NCBI GenBank assembly: GCA_965226695.1
Contig: OZ245405.1
Coordinates: forward strand, 992,001 to 1,056,000
DNA: 64,000 nucleotides
Direction: 5' to 3'
Source: CATOSD01 sp965226695
Lineage (GTDB): Bacteria > Chloroflexota > Dehalococcoidia > Lucifugimonadales > CATOSD01
In this document: positions 7,812 through 15,659 of the stretch, one piece after another
Position numbering within the stretch: position 1 is the first letter of the stretch
Layout: each line of letters begins with the position of its first letter
Made by a program: the position numbers and the translations under genes
Notes under the pieces: generated by a model
Told to the model about the DNA's origin: nothing
The model's input: only the letters and a program-made list of their open reading frames with translations
Databases searched by the model: none

Positions 7812-9803
7812 CTACCCCGATGTCGCCCAGTCCCACTTCTCCTCCGCCCGCTCCACGATGCCCTCGACGTCCTCCCGCAGCACGTAGCCGTCCTCGACCA
7901 GCGACTCCGCCGCCTCTCGCACGCGGCCCAGGTAGTCGTCCTTCGAGTCGTAGCTCTCCTCTATCGATGGGCGCGGGTCTCCCGCCGCCTCCCTGTCGTC
8001 GCGCGTATTGGGCAACGGCAGGGTCCAGCCCGCCAGGCCGCCTGTGATGCCGATCATGAGGCCGGGATTGCCGATGTCGGGGTGGCGCGGGTTCCATCCC
8101 GTGTAGGTCGCCACCGGTACGGTCAGGTCCGGCAGCCGGATGCCGGCCACCTCGTTGAAGGACTCGTCGATTTCCGACACCAACGCGGGGTACTCCTCGC
8201 CCTGGATCGCCGGCAGAGTGGTAGTGCGTCCCAGGTGTTGCTCAGGGCCGTAGTCCAGGCGCATCGCGCGAGTCGGCTCGTCGGGCACGGGCACGCCAGG
8301 TACCTGCTTGAAGCGGGGCAGCAGTTCCCGCGTTTCGACCGCCGTGCCCTCCGCGAGGCTTGGGTGCCTGCTCGCGGGAGCGGGCGTGCCGTCGGTCGCC
8401 CACCGGTCCAGGTTCACCAGCGCGGCTCGGAGCAGCGGGGAGTAATCGACGCTGTTGAACGGGAGCTGTCCCCGCACGCCGTCCGCCGGCCGCACCTCCT
8501 GGGGCGGGAACACGCCGGAGCCGTGCTGCGTGCCCGCGAAGTGGTAGCGGCGCACCGTGTCCGACGCCTCATCCGCGTCGGTCATCTCCTCGATGTTAGT
8601 GTGGATGAGCGCGGCGTCGCCCCGCCAGTACTCGGCCGAAGTGTTGCAGAACATAATCTTGGGCGCGTTACCCCGTTCGTTCATCCGGCCTAGCAGGGAA
8701 CCGCTTTCGCCCGTGACAGGATCTGTCTGCTCCGTGTCGGTGAACGGGAACAGCTCCGGGATCACGAAGCAGATGTCCTTGGACGGCTGACCGAAACGCA
8801 TGTTGAACTCGCCCCGCATTCCCCCCGCCACGTGCGGGATTATGCCGTCCAGGGCGGTGCGCTCCTCTTCGTCCTCGTTCAGGCCCAGGTGGATCATCTG
8901 CCGCAGAAAGCGCCCGCTCTGCGAGATACCCAGGGCGTAGGCTCGGTCGATTCCTGCGGCGCTCGGGTTGCCGGCCTCTGCCGTAGCGTACTTCAGGAAG
9001 GACACAGAGTCCCGCACGGCGGCGAAGCCCAGGCCGACTATTGCGCTTCCCCTGGTGCGATAGACGAGCTCGTAGATCTTGCCCGGCTCGAAACCCGACT
9101 GCATGTACACGTGGGACGGCTCTGGCTCCACCTGCGCGTCCTCCACCCGGACGAACGACCACTTGTCGCGGCTGATGGGCGTTGCCGGTCCGTTGGGGTG
9201 CTCGCGCACCGCGAGCGTGGCGTCCGGGTCGTTCACGTCCACCGGCGGATGGGGCAGGTGCGTCCGGTCGGCGAGCAGAAACACCTGGGTTGGCTGGTTG
9301 GCCTGCAGCCAGCACATGATTCGGCCCGTTATGGGATCACTTCCGGGGCCGAGCGCGCCCGGCGCCTGCAGGCCCATCAGCCCGGGTGTGGGCGGGACAT
9401 CGGCCTGCCAGCCGCACCAGACCACCGTGTAGCCGTGGCGCATGAGGAAGCCGTTGCCAGGCTCGACGGGCGCGTTGGGATCAATGCCCCGGTCGCTGCT
9501 GTTGAGCCCTGAGAGCACCGTTTTGCGCCCCCGGTTCAGCACGTCGAACAGGATACGACGATTGCCGCGCTCCGGGTCCGTCGGCTGTAGCATGGCGAAG
9601 TGCGCCGAAAACCGGACATTGCCATCGTCGTCTCTGGGCGCAAGCTCCAGGTCGGTTATGGCCTCGTTGCGCGGATGCAGCGGGGCGACCGCGAAGTGGG
9701 CGTCACCCTCCAGCAGCCGGTAGGGGCCGGCGTCGCCGAACGACTGGCCGTCGGCGAACAGCTCGCGGTTGGTGATGTCGAGTCTTACAAGCGCCACTTT
9801 CAT
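7812..9803 (-). CDS. Large alpha/beta hydrolase-domain protein (Abhydrolase_10 type)
   Basis: A 663-residue protein starting at ATG 9803. The N-terminal ~130 residues (FGDAGPYRLLEGDAHF, RRILFDVLNRGRK, HGYTVVWCGWQ) match the beta-rich entry of the 'alpha/beta hydrolase domain' family. The nucleophile elbow is RAYALGISQSGRF at about 288-299, with Ser294 the likely nucleophile; AGTQHGSGVFPP near 435-450 may give the His. The C-terminal part carries a TYTGWNPRHPDIG strand. No signal peptide is seen, so a cytoplasmic enzyme is likely. Members of this family are often found near catabolic genes in Chloroflexota and actinobacteria, but no substrate is established. It precedes the VLRF1-like gene by 41 bases on the same strand. 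Confidence 0.75.
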   Translation of the reverse strand: MKVALVRLDITNRELFADGQSFGDAGPYRLLEGDAHFAVAPLHPRNEAITDLELAPRDDDGNVRFSAHFAMLQPTDPERGNRRILFDVLNRGRKTVLSGLNSSDRGIDPNAPVEPGNGFLMRHGYTVVWCGWQADVPPTPGLMGLQAPGALGPGSDPITGRIMCWLQANQPTQVFLLADRTHLPHPPVDVNDPDATLAVREHPNGPATPISRDKWSFVRVEDAQVEPEPSHVYMQSGFEPGKIYELVYRTRGSAIVGLGFAAVRDSVSFLKYATAEAGNPSAAGIDRAYALGISQSGRFLRQMIHLGLNEDEEERTALDGIIPHVAGGMRGEFNMRFGQPSKDICFVIPELFPFTDTEQTDPVTGESGSLLGRMNERGNAPKIMFCNTSAEYWRGDAALIHTNIEEMTDADEASDTVRRYHFAGTQHGSGVFPPQEVRPADGVRGQLPFNSVDYSPLLRAALVNLDRWATDGTPAPASRHPSLAEGTAVETRELLPRFKQVPGVPVPDEPTRAMRLDYGPEQHLGRTTTLPAIQGEEYPALVSEIDESFNEVAGIRLPDLTVPVATYTGWNPRHPDIGNPGLMIGITGGLAGWTLPLPNTRDDREAAGDPRPSIEESYDSKDDYLGRVREAAESLVEDGYVLREDVEGIVERAEEKWDWATSG

Positions 9804-9921
9804 CCCTCCAAGTTGCGTCTCCAGGCTGGCATGATTCTACCACCAAAGCTCGGAAGGCGTGGCCCCGGGTTCCCGGGCGTCCGGACTGCCTTCACAGGTA
9901 CGTCCCAAAAGCCGGACGCAG

Positions 9922-9958
9922 AAAGAGGCCCTCGGCACCCTGTTTGCGCGAGGGCCTC
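9922..9958 (-). terminator. Rho-independent terminator of the small coiled-coil gene
   Basis: A perfect 10-bp stem, GAGGCCCTCG and CGAGGGCCTC, with a 14-base loop, followed on the minus strand by TTTCTGCG. It begins 33 bases after the stop of the 9991-10296 gene. Confidence 0.6.
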
Positions 9959-9990
9959 CTGTCTGGGCATTCCCAGCCTCTCGCAGCGGG

Positions 9991-10296
9991 CTAATCCGAC
10001 TCGTCGTCGTCGAACAACCCCAGCCTTTCGCACGCGCGAATGAACATGTTCCGCGTCTGCACCGCCTCTCGGTTGAGTTCCTCCATGCGCGCATCGTGTT
10101 GTGCTGCCCGCTCTTCAACAAATGCAAGGCGTCTTTCAGACAGCGCGATCTGCTCTTTGATCAGGGTGATCTGGTCTCTAACCATCAGGATGTGCTCTTC
10201 AGACCTCGCAATGCTCAGCTTCATGTCGACGGCCATCTCTGCCAGTTGAAGGCTTACGTGTTCTAGCCGGGCTATCCGTTCCTCATTCATCGTCAT
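9991..10296 (-). CDS. Small coiled-coil protein
   Basis: A 101-residue, highly charged protein starting at ATG 10296, nine bases after an AAAGGAG site. Nearly the whole length shows heptad-like spacing of hydrophobic residues (ERIARLEHVSLQLAEMAVDM, then IKEQIALSERRLAFVEERA), so one long coiled coil is expected, ending in an acidic FDDDESD tail. No membrane segment. Short proteins of this kind are frequent and usually unassigned; partner and role are unknown. It is monocistronic, with its own terminator, and faces away from the long non-coding region upstream. Confidence 0.65.
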   Translation of the reverse strand: MTMNEERIARLEHVSLQLAEMAVDMKLSIARSEEHILMVRDQITLIKEQIALSERRLAFVEERAAQHDARMEELNREAVQTRNMFIRACERLGLFDDDESD

Positions 10297-10401
10297 GTTC
10301 CAAGTCTCCTTTGAGAAAACCGCCTATTGAAGTTACTCGCAGTCCTGCGCGCCGTCAAGCGCCGGCGTGCGTCCCAAGCTAACCAACCCCGAGTACCTTA
10401 A

Positions 10402-10960
10402 GACGTCGAACCCGTCCCAAATCGGTAGCCCTCCAGTTGCAGACGTCAGTCTGCACGGAGCGATAGCCGGTTAAAGCGTCTCGTTCATGCTTCTTTCCGG
10501 CTACACTCATGTCCCCACCGTCGTACCACCGTCGACCGCGACTCGCGGGAGAATGCCAGCCCTACCTGGCCCGCCGGCTGACCTGGTAACTATCCGGTGT
10601 TGTGGGGAGATGAGCCTTTGCCAGACAGAACAGCTCCCTTCTCTGTCATTCCGAGCGCAGTCGAGGAATCTAAAACTGTCGCCGGTAAGACCCTCTTGAA
10701 CTCTGCGTACAGCCGTGCTATTCTCTCCGTGATTAGGGACTGACCCCTCAACCCGGACGCCCACGGATGCGGCGATTGCGACCTCCCGCCGACCTGTCTC
10801 ATTTCTGTCACATGTTGGCGCTTTCAGTGCCAAATCCGTCTCGCCAGCGTTTCAAGATGTTGCACACAACCAATACTCTCAGCTACGAGACGAGACAGTA
10901 TGAAACAGAATGAGACAGGTTTTCGCGAAAACCTCGCCCACAGGCAGCTTTTGGCCCTTC
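10402..10960 (+). repeat. Non-coding element NCE, copy A (~550 bp)
   Basis: Most of the 940-base gap before thrS. It is collinear with the reverse complement of 23500-24074. Shared landmarks in order: GACGTCGAACCCGTCCCAA (10402), CGGAGCGATAGCCGG (10456), AAAGCGTCTCGTTCATG (10473), CCCCACCGTCGTACCACC (10513), ACCCTCTTGAA (10690), CCGTGCTATTCTCTC (10713), GACTGACCCCTC (10738), GATGCGGCGATTG (10766), CTGTCTCATT (10794), CCGTCTCGCC (10836), CTCAGCTA (10878), ACAGAATGAGACAG, then the perfect palindrome AGGTTTTCGCGAAAACCT (10917-10934). It also carries CATTCCGAGCGCAGTCGAGG (10648), a segment absent from copy B. No convincing reading frame is conserved between the copies. Its function is unknown. 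Confidence 0.75.
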
Positions 10961-11028
10961 CGCACCTGCTCGGCCCGGCCCACCCGCACACCTGCTGAAC
11001 AGGGATAGGCTCCACCCATTTCTGCCGC

Positions 11029-11058
11029 TTGACCACCTGAGTTCCCCGGAAGTAAAAT
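11029..11058 (+). promoter_or_regulatory. Predicted sigma-70-type promoter of thrS
   Basis: TTGACC (11029-11034) and TAAAAT (11053-11058) with an 18-base spacer. Transcription from about 11065 would give a leader of roughly 208 bases before the thrS start. Confidence 0.5.
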
Positions 11059-11155
11059 GAGGGAGATTCAAAACCGCAAGTGGTAACAAGAACGAGGATT
11101 CACTCGCTTGGGAACCCCATAGCCTTCCCCTCACCAAGTCTCATGTTGACTACGT

Positions 11156-11198
11156 AGCCTCCCGTGTCTTCGACCGGCACGCGGGAGGCTTTACGTTT
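11156..11198 (+). terminator. Terminator-like hairpin in the thrS leader
   Basis: A perfect 9-bp stem, AGCCTCCCG (11156-11164) and CGGGAGGCT (11182-11190), followed by TTACGTTT. It lies inside the predicted thrS leader, about 75 bases before the start codon, so it may act as an attenuator. No clear T-box sequence (TGGNACCGCG) was found nearby. Confidence 0.5.
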
Positions 11199-11272
11199 GC
11201 CCGAAGTTCCCGTTCCTACGAACGCTTCGCCTGCCGCACGTGGGCAAGCTATACCCACGGAGGATGCCAATC

Positions 11273-13015
11273 ATGGCGCTAATGCAAGACTCTGAGCTGG
11301 CTAATCTGCGGGAGCGCATCCGCCACTCCACCGCTCACGTGATGGCGGACGTGGTTACGACCATGTACCCGGACGCCAAGCTGGCCATCGGGCCGCCCAC
11401 CCAGGACGGCTTCTACTACGACTTTCTCGCCTCGCAGCCATTCACGGACGACGACCTGGCGGAGATCGAGGGCCGCATGAAGGAGGTCATCGGGCGTGAC
11501 CTGCCGTTCGGGTACAGCGAGTACTCGCGCGAGGACAGCCTGGCGATGAACGCCGAAGAGCCCCTGAAGCTCGAAATCATCAACGAGATACCAGAGGACG
11601 AGGCGATATCCACCTACAGCCACGGCGACTTCGAGGACCTGTGCGTCGGCCCGCACGTCGAGTCCACCGGGGCCATCCCCGCCTTCAAGCTGCTGAGCGT
11701 CGCCGGCGCCTACTGGCGTGGCGACGAGAACCGGCCCATGCTGCAACGCATCTACGGCACCGCGTGGGAGACCCAGGACGCGCTGGACGACTACCTGCAC
11801 CGCCTGGAGGAGGCTCGCCGCCGTGACCACCGCATTCTCGGCCGCGAACTGGACCTGTTCTCCATTCACGACCAGATCGGCCCCGGCCTCATCGTCTGGC
11901 ACCCAAAGGGCGCCCGCGTCCGGGGCGTGCTCGAGGACTACTGGAAGCGCGAGCACTACAAGGCGGGCTACGACCTTGTCTACACGCCCCACATCGGGCG
12001 CTCCACGCTGTGGGAGACGAGCGGGCACCTCGACTTCTACCGCGAAAACATGTACGCGGCGATGGACGTGGATGGCCAGGAGTATTACCTGAAGCCGATG
12101 AACTGCCCCTTCCACATTATGTATTACCGCAACGCGCTGCGAAGCTATCGCGACCTGCCCATGCGCATCGGCGAGCTTGGCTCGGTGTACCGCTACGAGC
12201 GCGGAGGAACGCTGCACGGCCTGTTGCGCGTGCGCGGCCTGACGCAGGACGACGCCCACATCTTCTGCCGTCCAGACCAGGTAGAGCAGGAAGTGGGTGG
12301 CGTCCTCAATCTCACCTTCCGACTGCTCAAGAGCCTGGGGTTCGAGCATTTCGAGGTGATGCTGTCCACGCGGCCCGACAAGTCCGTAGGCTCGGACGAG
12401 CGCTGGGAGCTGGCCGAGCAGTCCTTGGGCGCCACGATGCGCGCGCTGGGTCTGCCCTACCAGATAGACGAGGGAGCCGGCACTTTCTACGGCCCCAAGA
12501 TCGACGTCCACATCCGCGACGCAATCGGGCGGCTGTGGCAGTGCGCCACCATCCAGTTCGACTTCAACCTGTCGGAACGCTTCGGCCTCACCTATATCGG
12601 CGAAGACGGGCGCGAGCACCAGCCCTACATGGTGCACCGCACGCTGCTCGGGTCGATGGAACGCTTCATGGGCGTGCTCATCGAGCACTACGGCGGCGCG
12701 TTCCCCACCTGGCTCGCTCCCGTGCAGGCGCGGGTGATCCCCATCGCGGACCGCCACCAGGAGTACGCCGAACTGGTGCGCGACAGGCTGGCCGCGGCGG
12801 ACGTGCGCGCGGAGGTGGACGGACGCAACGAGCGCGTGAACGCGAAGATACGCGACGCGCAGCTGCACAAGACGCCGTACATGCTGGTAGTGGGCGACCG
12901 CGAGGCGAGCGCAGAGTCCGCCGCTATGCGCCTGCGCTCGGGCGAAAACCTCGGCGCGCTGCCCCTCGACGAGGTGGTGGCCCGCATCGCCGCCGACGCC
13001 CAACCGCCGGCATAG
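11273..13015 (+). CDS. thrS: Threonyl-tRNA synthetase lacking the TGS domain
   Basis: Charges tRNA-Thr with threonine. 580 residues, against about 640 for the usual form. ATG 11273 is chosen because GGAGG ends nine bases before it; the ATG at 11264 touches that site. The protein opens directly with the second N-terminal (editing) domain, LRERIRHSTAHVMADVV, including the HxxxH pair used in editing, so the TGS domain is absent. Further on come the conserved SYR-type class II motifs: GARVRGVLEDYWKREHYKAGY (motif 1 region), YRYERGGTLHGLLRVRGLTQDDAHIF (motif 2), the zinc-site Cys in MNCPFH, and YGGAFPTWLAPVQ, followed by the anticodon-binding domain. The loss of TGS is known in some lineages and supports a Chloroflexota-like origin. 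A leader with a hairpin suggests regulation by attenuation. Confidence 0.97.
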   Translation: MALMQDSELANLRERIRHSTAHVMADVVTTMYPDAKLAIGPPTQDGFYYDFLASQPFTDDDLAEIEGRMKEVIGRDLPFGYSEYSREDSLAMNAEEPLKLEIINEIPEDEAISTYSHGDFEDLCVGPHVESTGAIPAFKLLSVAGAYWRGDENRPMLQRIYGTAWETQDALDDYLHRLEEARRRDHRILGRELDLFSIHDQIGPGLIVWHPKGARVRGVLEDYWKREHYKAGYDLVYTPHIGRSTLWETSGHLDFYRENMYAAMDVDGQEYYLKPMNCPFHIMYYRNALRSYRDLPMRIGELGSVYRYERGGTLHGLLRVRGLTQDDAHIFCRPDQVEQEVGGVLNLTFRLLKSLGFEHFEVMLSTRPDKSVGSDERWELAEQSLGATMRALGLPYQIDEGAGTFYGPKIDVHIRDAIGRLWQCATIQFDFNLSERFGLTYIGEDGREHQPYMVHRTLLGSMERFMGVLIEHYGGAFPTWLAPVQARVIPIADRHQEYAELVRDRLAAADVRAEVDGRNERVNAKIRDAQLHKTPYMLVVGDREASAESAAMRLRSGENLGALPLDEVVARIAADAQPPA

Positions 13016-13038
13016 GAGGGCGGTGGAGATGTCCAATG

Positions 13039-13078
13039 TCCCTTCCCCCTTGATGGGGGAAGGCTGGGATGGGGGTGA
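13039..13078 (+). repeat. Dispersed repeat R1, short form
   Basis: TCCCTTCCCCCTTGATGGGG... through GGATGGGGGTGA, placed 23 bases after the thrS stop. Its inverted C5/G5 core could also form a hairpin in the thrS 3' end. Confidence 0.75.
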
Positions 13079-13170
13079 CCGATCGCGCCGCCCCTACGTG
13101 CAGCACCCTCAACACTTCCACGAAGGTGTGAGGAGATTCAAAAAAGGCCTTGCACGCCCAACTTACCTTG

Positions 13171-13199
13171 TTGCCTACCCCTCTACGTTGTGCTATATT
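13171..13199 (+). promoter_or_regulatory. Predicted promoter of infC-rpmI-rplT
   Basis: TTGCCT (13171-13176) and TATATT (13194-13199) with a 17-base spacer. A second hexamer, TATAAT, follows at 13203-13208 but has no matching upstream box. The start would give a short leader of about 45 bases before infC. Confidence 0.55.
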
Positions 13200-13250
13200 C
13201 GCTATAATTAGGCCGCTGGCATACCCATCACTAATCGCAGAGGTGACGAC

Positions 13251-13817
13251 ATACCTAGAGAGTACCGCGTCAACGAACGAATTCGCATACCGGAAGTCCG
13301 CTTGGTCGACGAAGAGGGCGGACAGCTCGGGGTGATGCCCACCAGGGAGGCCCTGAGAATCTCCGAGCAGCGGGGGCTGGACCTGGTGGAGGTCGCTCCC
13401 GCCGCGTCGCCGCCGGTGTGTCGCCTGATGGACTACGGACGCTTCATGTACGAGGCGAACCGCAGGGAACGCGAGGCTCGCAAGTTGCGCAAGTCCAAGG
13501 CCACGAACGAGCTCCGCGAAGTGAGGTTCAAGACGCGCATCGGAGAACACGACCGAAACGCGAAGACGCGCCGCGTGAAGCGGCTGCTCGATGAGGGGTC
13601 CAAGGTTAAGGTGTCGGTGATGTTCCGGGGCCGAGAAATGGACCACCCGGAGATCGGCATGAACCTGCTGCGTACGGTGGCGTCAGACCTTGTGGATGAC
13701 GCGCTACTTGAACGACGGCCAGGATTCGAGGGCCGCTTCCTTACGATGGTGCTAGCGCCTAACTTGAAGGACAAGTCCACCCAATCCGACAAGGAGTTGA
13801 AGGGTGCCGAAGCTTAA
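13251..13817 (+). CDS. infC: Translation initiation factor IF-3, apparent ATA start
   Basis: Binds the 30S subunit and checks start-codon pairing. The conserved N-terminal segment REYRVNERIRIPEVRLVDEEG is encoded from 13257 onward, yet between the in-frame TAG (13209-13211) and a TTG at 13302 there is no ATG, GTG or TTG. ATA 13251 is the best start: GAGGTG lies five bases upstream and the length (188 residues) is normal. Starting at TTG 13302 would delete the conserved N-terminus. Rare starts (AUU in E. coli) are the basis of IF-3 autoregulation, so an ATA start fits the same control. The two IF-3 domains are present (RLMDYGRFMYEANR and KVSVMFRGREMDHPEIG). The 3' end overlaps rpmI by 14 bases. 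Confidence 0.93.
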   Translation: MPREYRVNERIRIPEVRLVDEEGGQLGVMPTREALRISEQRGLDLVEVAPAASPPVCRLMDYGRFMYEANRREREARKLRKSKATNELREVRFKTRIGEHDRNAKTRRVKRLLDEGSKVKVSVMFRGREMDHPEIGMNLLRTVASDLVDDALLERRPGFEGRFLTMVLAPNLKDKSTQSDKELKGAEA

Positions 13818-14007
13818 GACACACAAGGGCGCCGCAGCGCGCTTCAGAATTACCGGTTCCGGCAAGATGGTCAGGATGAAAGGACACCGCAGCCACCTTC
13901 GCCGCAAAAAGCCCGCGAGCGTTCGCAGACTCTACTCGAAAAAGCTCCCGGTCAGCCCGGCGGACGTTCCGCGCCTCAAGCGGATGCTGCCCAACGGTCT
14001 GCCCTAG
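13804..14007 (+). CDS. rpmI: 50S ribosomal protein L35
   Basis: A 67-residue basic protein starting at GTG 13804, inside the end of infC (14-base overlap, different frame), with an AAGGAG site in the infC coding sequence. It shows the L35 pattern: MPKLKTHKGAAARFRITGSGK, the RRKKPASVRRL basic stretch and a final RLKRMLPNG. The infC-rpmI-rplT order is conserved across bacteria and the overlap indicates translational coupling. Confidence 0.96.
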   Translation: MPKLKTHKGAAARFRITGSGKMVRMKGHRSHLRRKKPASVRRLYSKKLPVSPADVPRLKRMLPNGLP

Positions 14008-14057
14008 CCTAAACCCCGCGCCGCGCGGCGATTCGAGCCGCCGGCCAGGAGCACCCG

Positions 14058-14423
14058 ATGACCAGGATCAAGCGAGGCGTCACCAAGAGGCGCCGCCACA
14101 AGAAGATGCTTAAATTGGCGAAGGGCCACCAGGGCGTTCGCCATTCGCTGTACAGGCGCGCCCACGAGTCGGTAATCCACGCGCTCCAGTACGCCTACGC
14201 CCACCGCAAGGAGCGCAAGGGCGACATGCGGCGGCTGTGGAACATCCGCATCAACGCTGGCGCGCGCGCCAACGGATTCTCCTACAGCAAGCTGATTCAC
14301 GGCCTCAAGCTTGCGGGCGTGGACATCAACCGCAAGATGCTGTCGGAGCTCGCCATCAACGACCCGGACGGCTTCGCCCAGGTCGTAGAGCTCGCCAAGG
14401 CCCAACTGGAGCCCGCAGCCTAA
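14058..14423 (+). CDS. rplT: 50S ribosomal protein L20
   Basis: A 121-residue protein starting at ATG 14058. The N-terminal basic extension MTRIKRGVTKRRRHKKMLKL and the conserved MRRLWNIRINAGARANGFSY and MLSELAINDP segments identify L20, which is needed for early 50S assembly and in many bacteria represses its own operon. It is the last gene of the operon, 50 bases after rpmI. A cluster of R1-type repeats follows. Confidence 0.97.
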   Translation: MTRIKRGVTKRRRHKKMLKLAKGHQGVRHSLYRRAHESVIHALQYAYAHRKERKGDMRRLWNIRINAGARANGFSYSKLIHGLKLAGVDINRKMLSELAINDPDGFAQVVELAKAQLEPAA

Positions 14424-14445
14424 CGGCCCTTTCTGTGGAAGCCTC

Positions 14446-14605
14446 CGCCCAGCCTCCTCTCCCTCGACGGGTGAGGATAAGGGAGTCTAAGGAGTCCCTC
14501 CCCCCCTTGACGGGTGAAGGTGATGACGGAGTCTGGGCAGTCCCTTCCCCCTTGACGGGGGAAGGTTAGAGCTTGCCCCGTACTCGATACGGGGATGGGG
14601 GTGAA
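14446..14605 (+). repeat. Cluster of R1-related repeats after rplT
   Basis: Three units in a row: a diverged one at 14446-14485 (CCTCTCCCTCGACGGGTGAGG), a second at 14498-14530 (TCCCCCCCTTGACGGGTGAA), and a long-form R1 copy with the CCCCGTACTCGATACGGGG module at 14541-14605. Together they fill the gap between the convergent rplT and sco genes. Tandem units of different age suggest repeated insertion at the same spot. Confidence 0.7.
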
Positions 14606-14629
14606 AGGGTTAGACGAACGCCCCCATCC

Positions 14630-15307
14630 CTACCGAAGCAGCAGCCTCACGTCGTGCACCATCGCGTCGACGTCCAGCGGCGGCGTGAACACCACCCGCA
14701 TCACCCCCTCGCGGTCGATCAGGTAGACCGGCGCCGAGTGAGTGACGAGATAGCGTTCTCGCAGATCCTGGCGCAGCGCGTCCACACTCCCGGCAGGGGG
14801 ATCCCCGCCAGTCTGGGCCTCGCCACTCTCACCCTTTAGGTCGATTTCCACGGGGTCGACGTAGAAGGCGGCCCAGACCTCCCTCAGCTCATTCCGGCTT
14901 CCCACCAGGTATTCCCACCGGTCCGACATCCGCCACTTGTCCGAGTAGTCGAGCGCGGCCTCCACCGTGTCCCTCTCCGGGTCCACGCTGACGGCCACAA
15001 TCGCAATCTCCGACGCCTCGTCCTCCAGCGCCTCGCTTGCCTTGCGAAGCTGGCCGGTGACAATCGGGCACACGTCGGGGCAATGGGTGTAGAGGAAGGT
15101 CAGCAGCACGACGCGACCGCGATAGTCGCCCGATTCGGCGGCGCGCCCGAACTGGTCGGCAAGCTCGAAACTAGGGGCCGATTCGCCAGCGGTCAGCCGT
15201 GTGCCCCGGAACTCGACCGGGTCGGGCGCGCAGGCGGACGACAGGGCGATGAGGGTTAGCAGCAGCGCGGCGGCCCACCGGCGGGGCGCGCCCGCTCGAG
15301 GCGTCAC
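14630..15307 (-). CDS. SCO1/SenC family copper chaperone lipoprotein
   Basis: A 225-residue protein that delivers copper to the CuA site of cytochrome c oxidase. Residues 1-26 are a lipoprotein signal ending in LSSAC, so it is anchored outside the membrane. The thioredoxin-like fold shows FELADQFG, then the copper-binding CPDVC (Cys76, Cys80) and the third ligand His in YLVTHSAPVYLID near residue 190. It is the last gene of the minus-strand oxidase cluster, downstream of a small membrane protein and ctaG. Its presence next to ctaC agrees with a role in CuA assembly. Confidence 0.93.
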   Translation of the reverse strand: MTPRAGAPRRWAAALLLTLIALSSACAPDPVEFRGTRLTAGESAPSFELADQFGRAAESGDYRGRVVLLTFLYTHCPDVCPIVTGQLRKASEALEDEASEIAIVAVSVDPERDTVEAALDYSDKWRMSDRWEYLVGSRNELREVWAAFYVDPVEIDLKGESGEAQTGGDPPAGSVDALRQDLRERYLVTHSAPVYLIDREGVMRVVFTPPLDVDAMVHDVRLLLR

Positions 15308-15344
15308 GTGGCGGGTGGTCTTGCGGACGGGCGTGGGCTTTGCG

Positions 15345-15548
15345 CTAACGCTCGGTCTGGCGTTGGATCAGCGCCGCCGCGGCAGGCACGCCCACCACGA
15401 TCGCGACGCCCAATACGATCACGCCGACGAGGCCCATGGCGGAGTGTTCGATGACAATGAATAGGACGCCCAGCCCGCCGGCGAACGCCGCGATGATGAG
15501 CATCGACAGCAGGGGAAAGAGAATCGCGTCTATAACTAGCTGGCTCAT
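15345..15548 (-). CDS. Small two-helix membrane protein
   Basis: A 67-residue hydrophobic protein, taken to start at ATG 15548 (MSQLVIDAILFPL); earlier in-frame codons would add a polar stretch with no membrane character. Two membrane helices are evident (LLSMLIIAAFAGGLGVLFIVI and MGLVGVIVLGVAIVVGVPAAAAL). It lies between ctaG and sco on the same strand, so a minor oxidase-assembly role is possible, but no family is recognised. Confidence 0.65.
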   Translation of the reverse strand: MSQLVIDAILFPLLSMLIIAAFAGGLGVLFIVIEHSAMGLVGVIVLGVAIVVGVPAAAALIQRQTER

Positions 15549-15659
15549 ATCTATCCTATCGCTCCGGACTGGTGGGGTCTTGGTGGCGGCCGCGCTAGCA
15601 ACTATGGTATTGTGGGGGGCCTTCGGCGTCAAGGTCTCTGCGGCCGGCCCCGGCTCGTG

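Noticed and set aside
11060..11272. T-box riboswitch before thrS
   Set aside because: Leader length fits, but the TGGNACCGCG box and a Thr specifier loop could not be found by eye.
11279..13036. Minus-strand open frame opposite thrS
   Set aside because: Shadow of thrS, whose class II motifs are certain.
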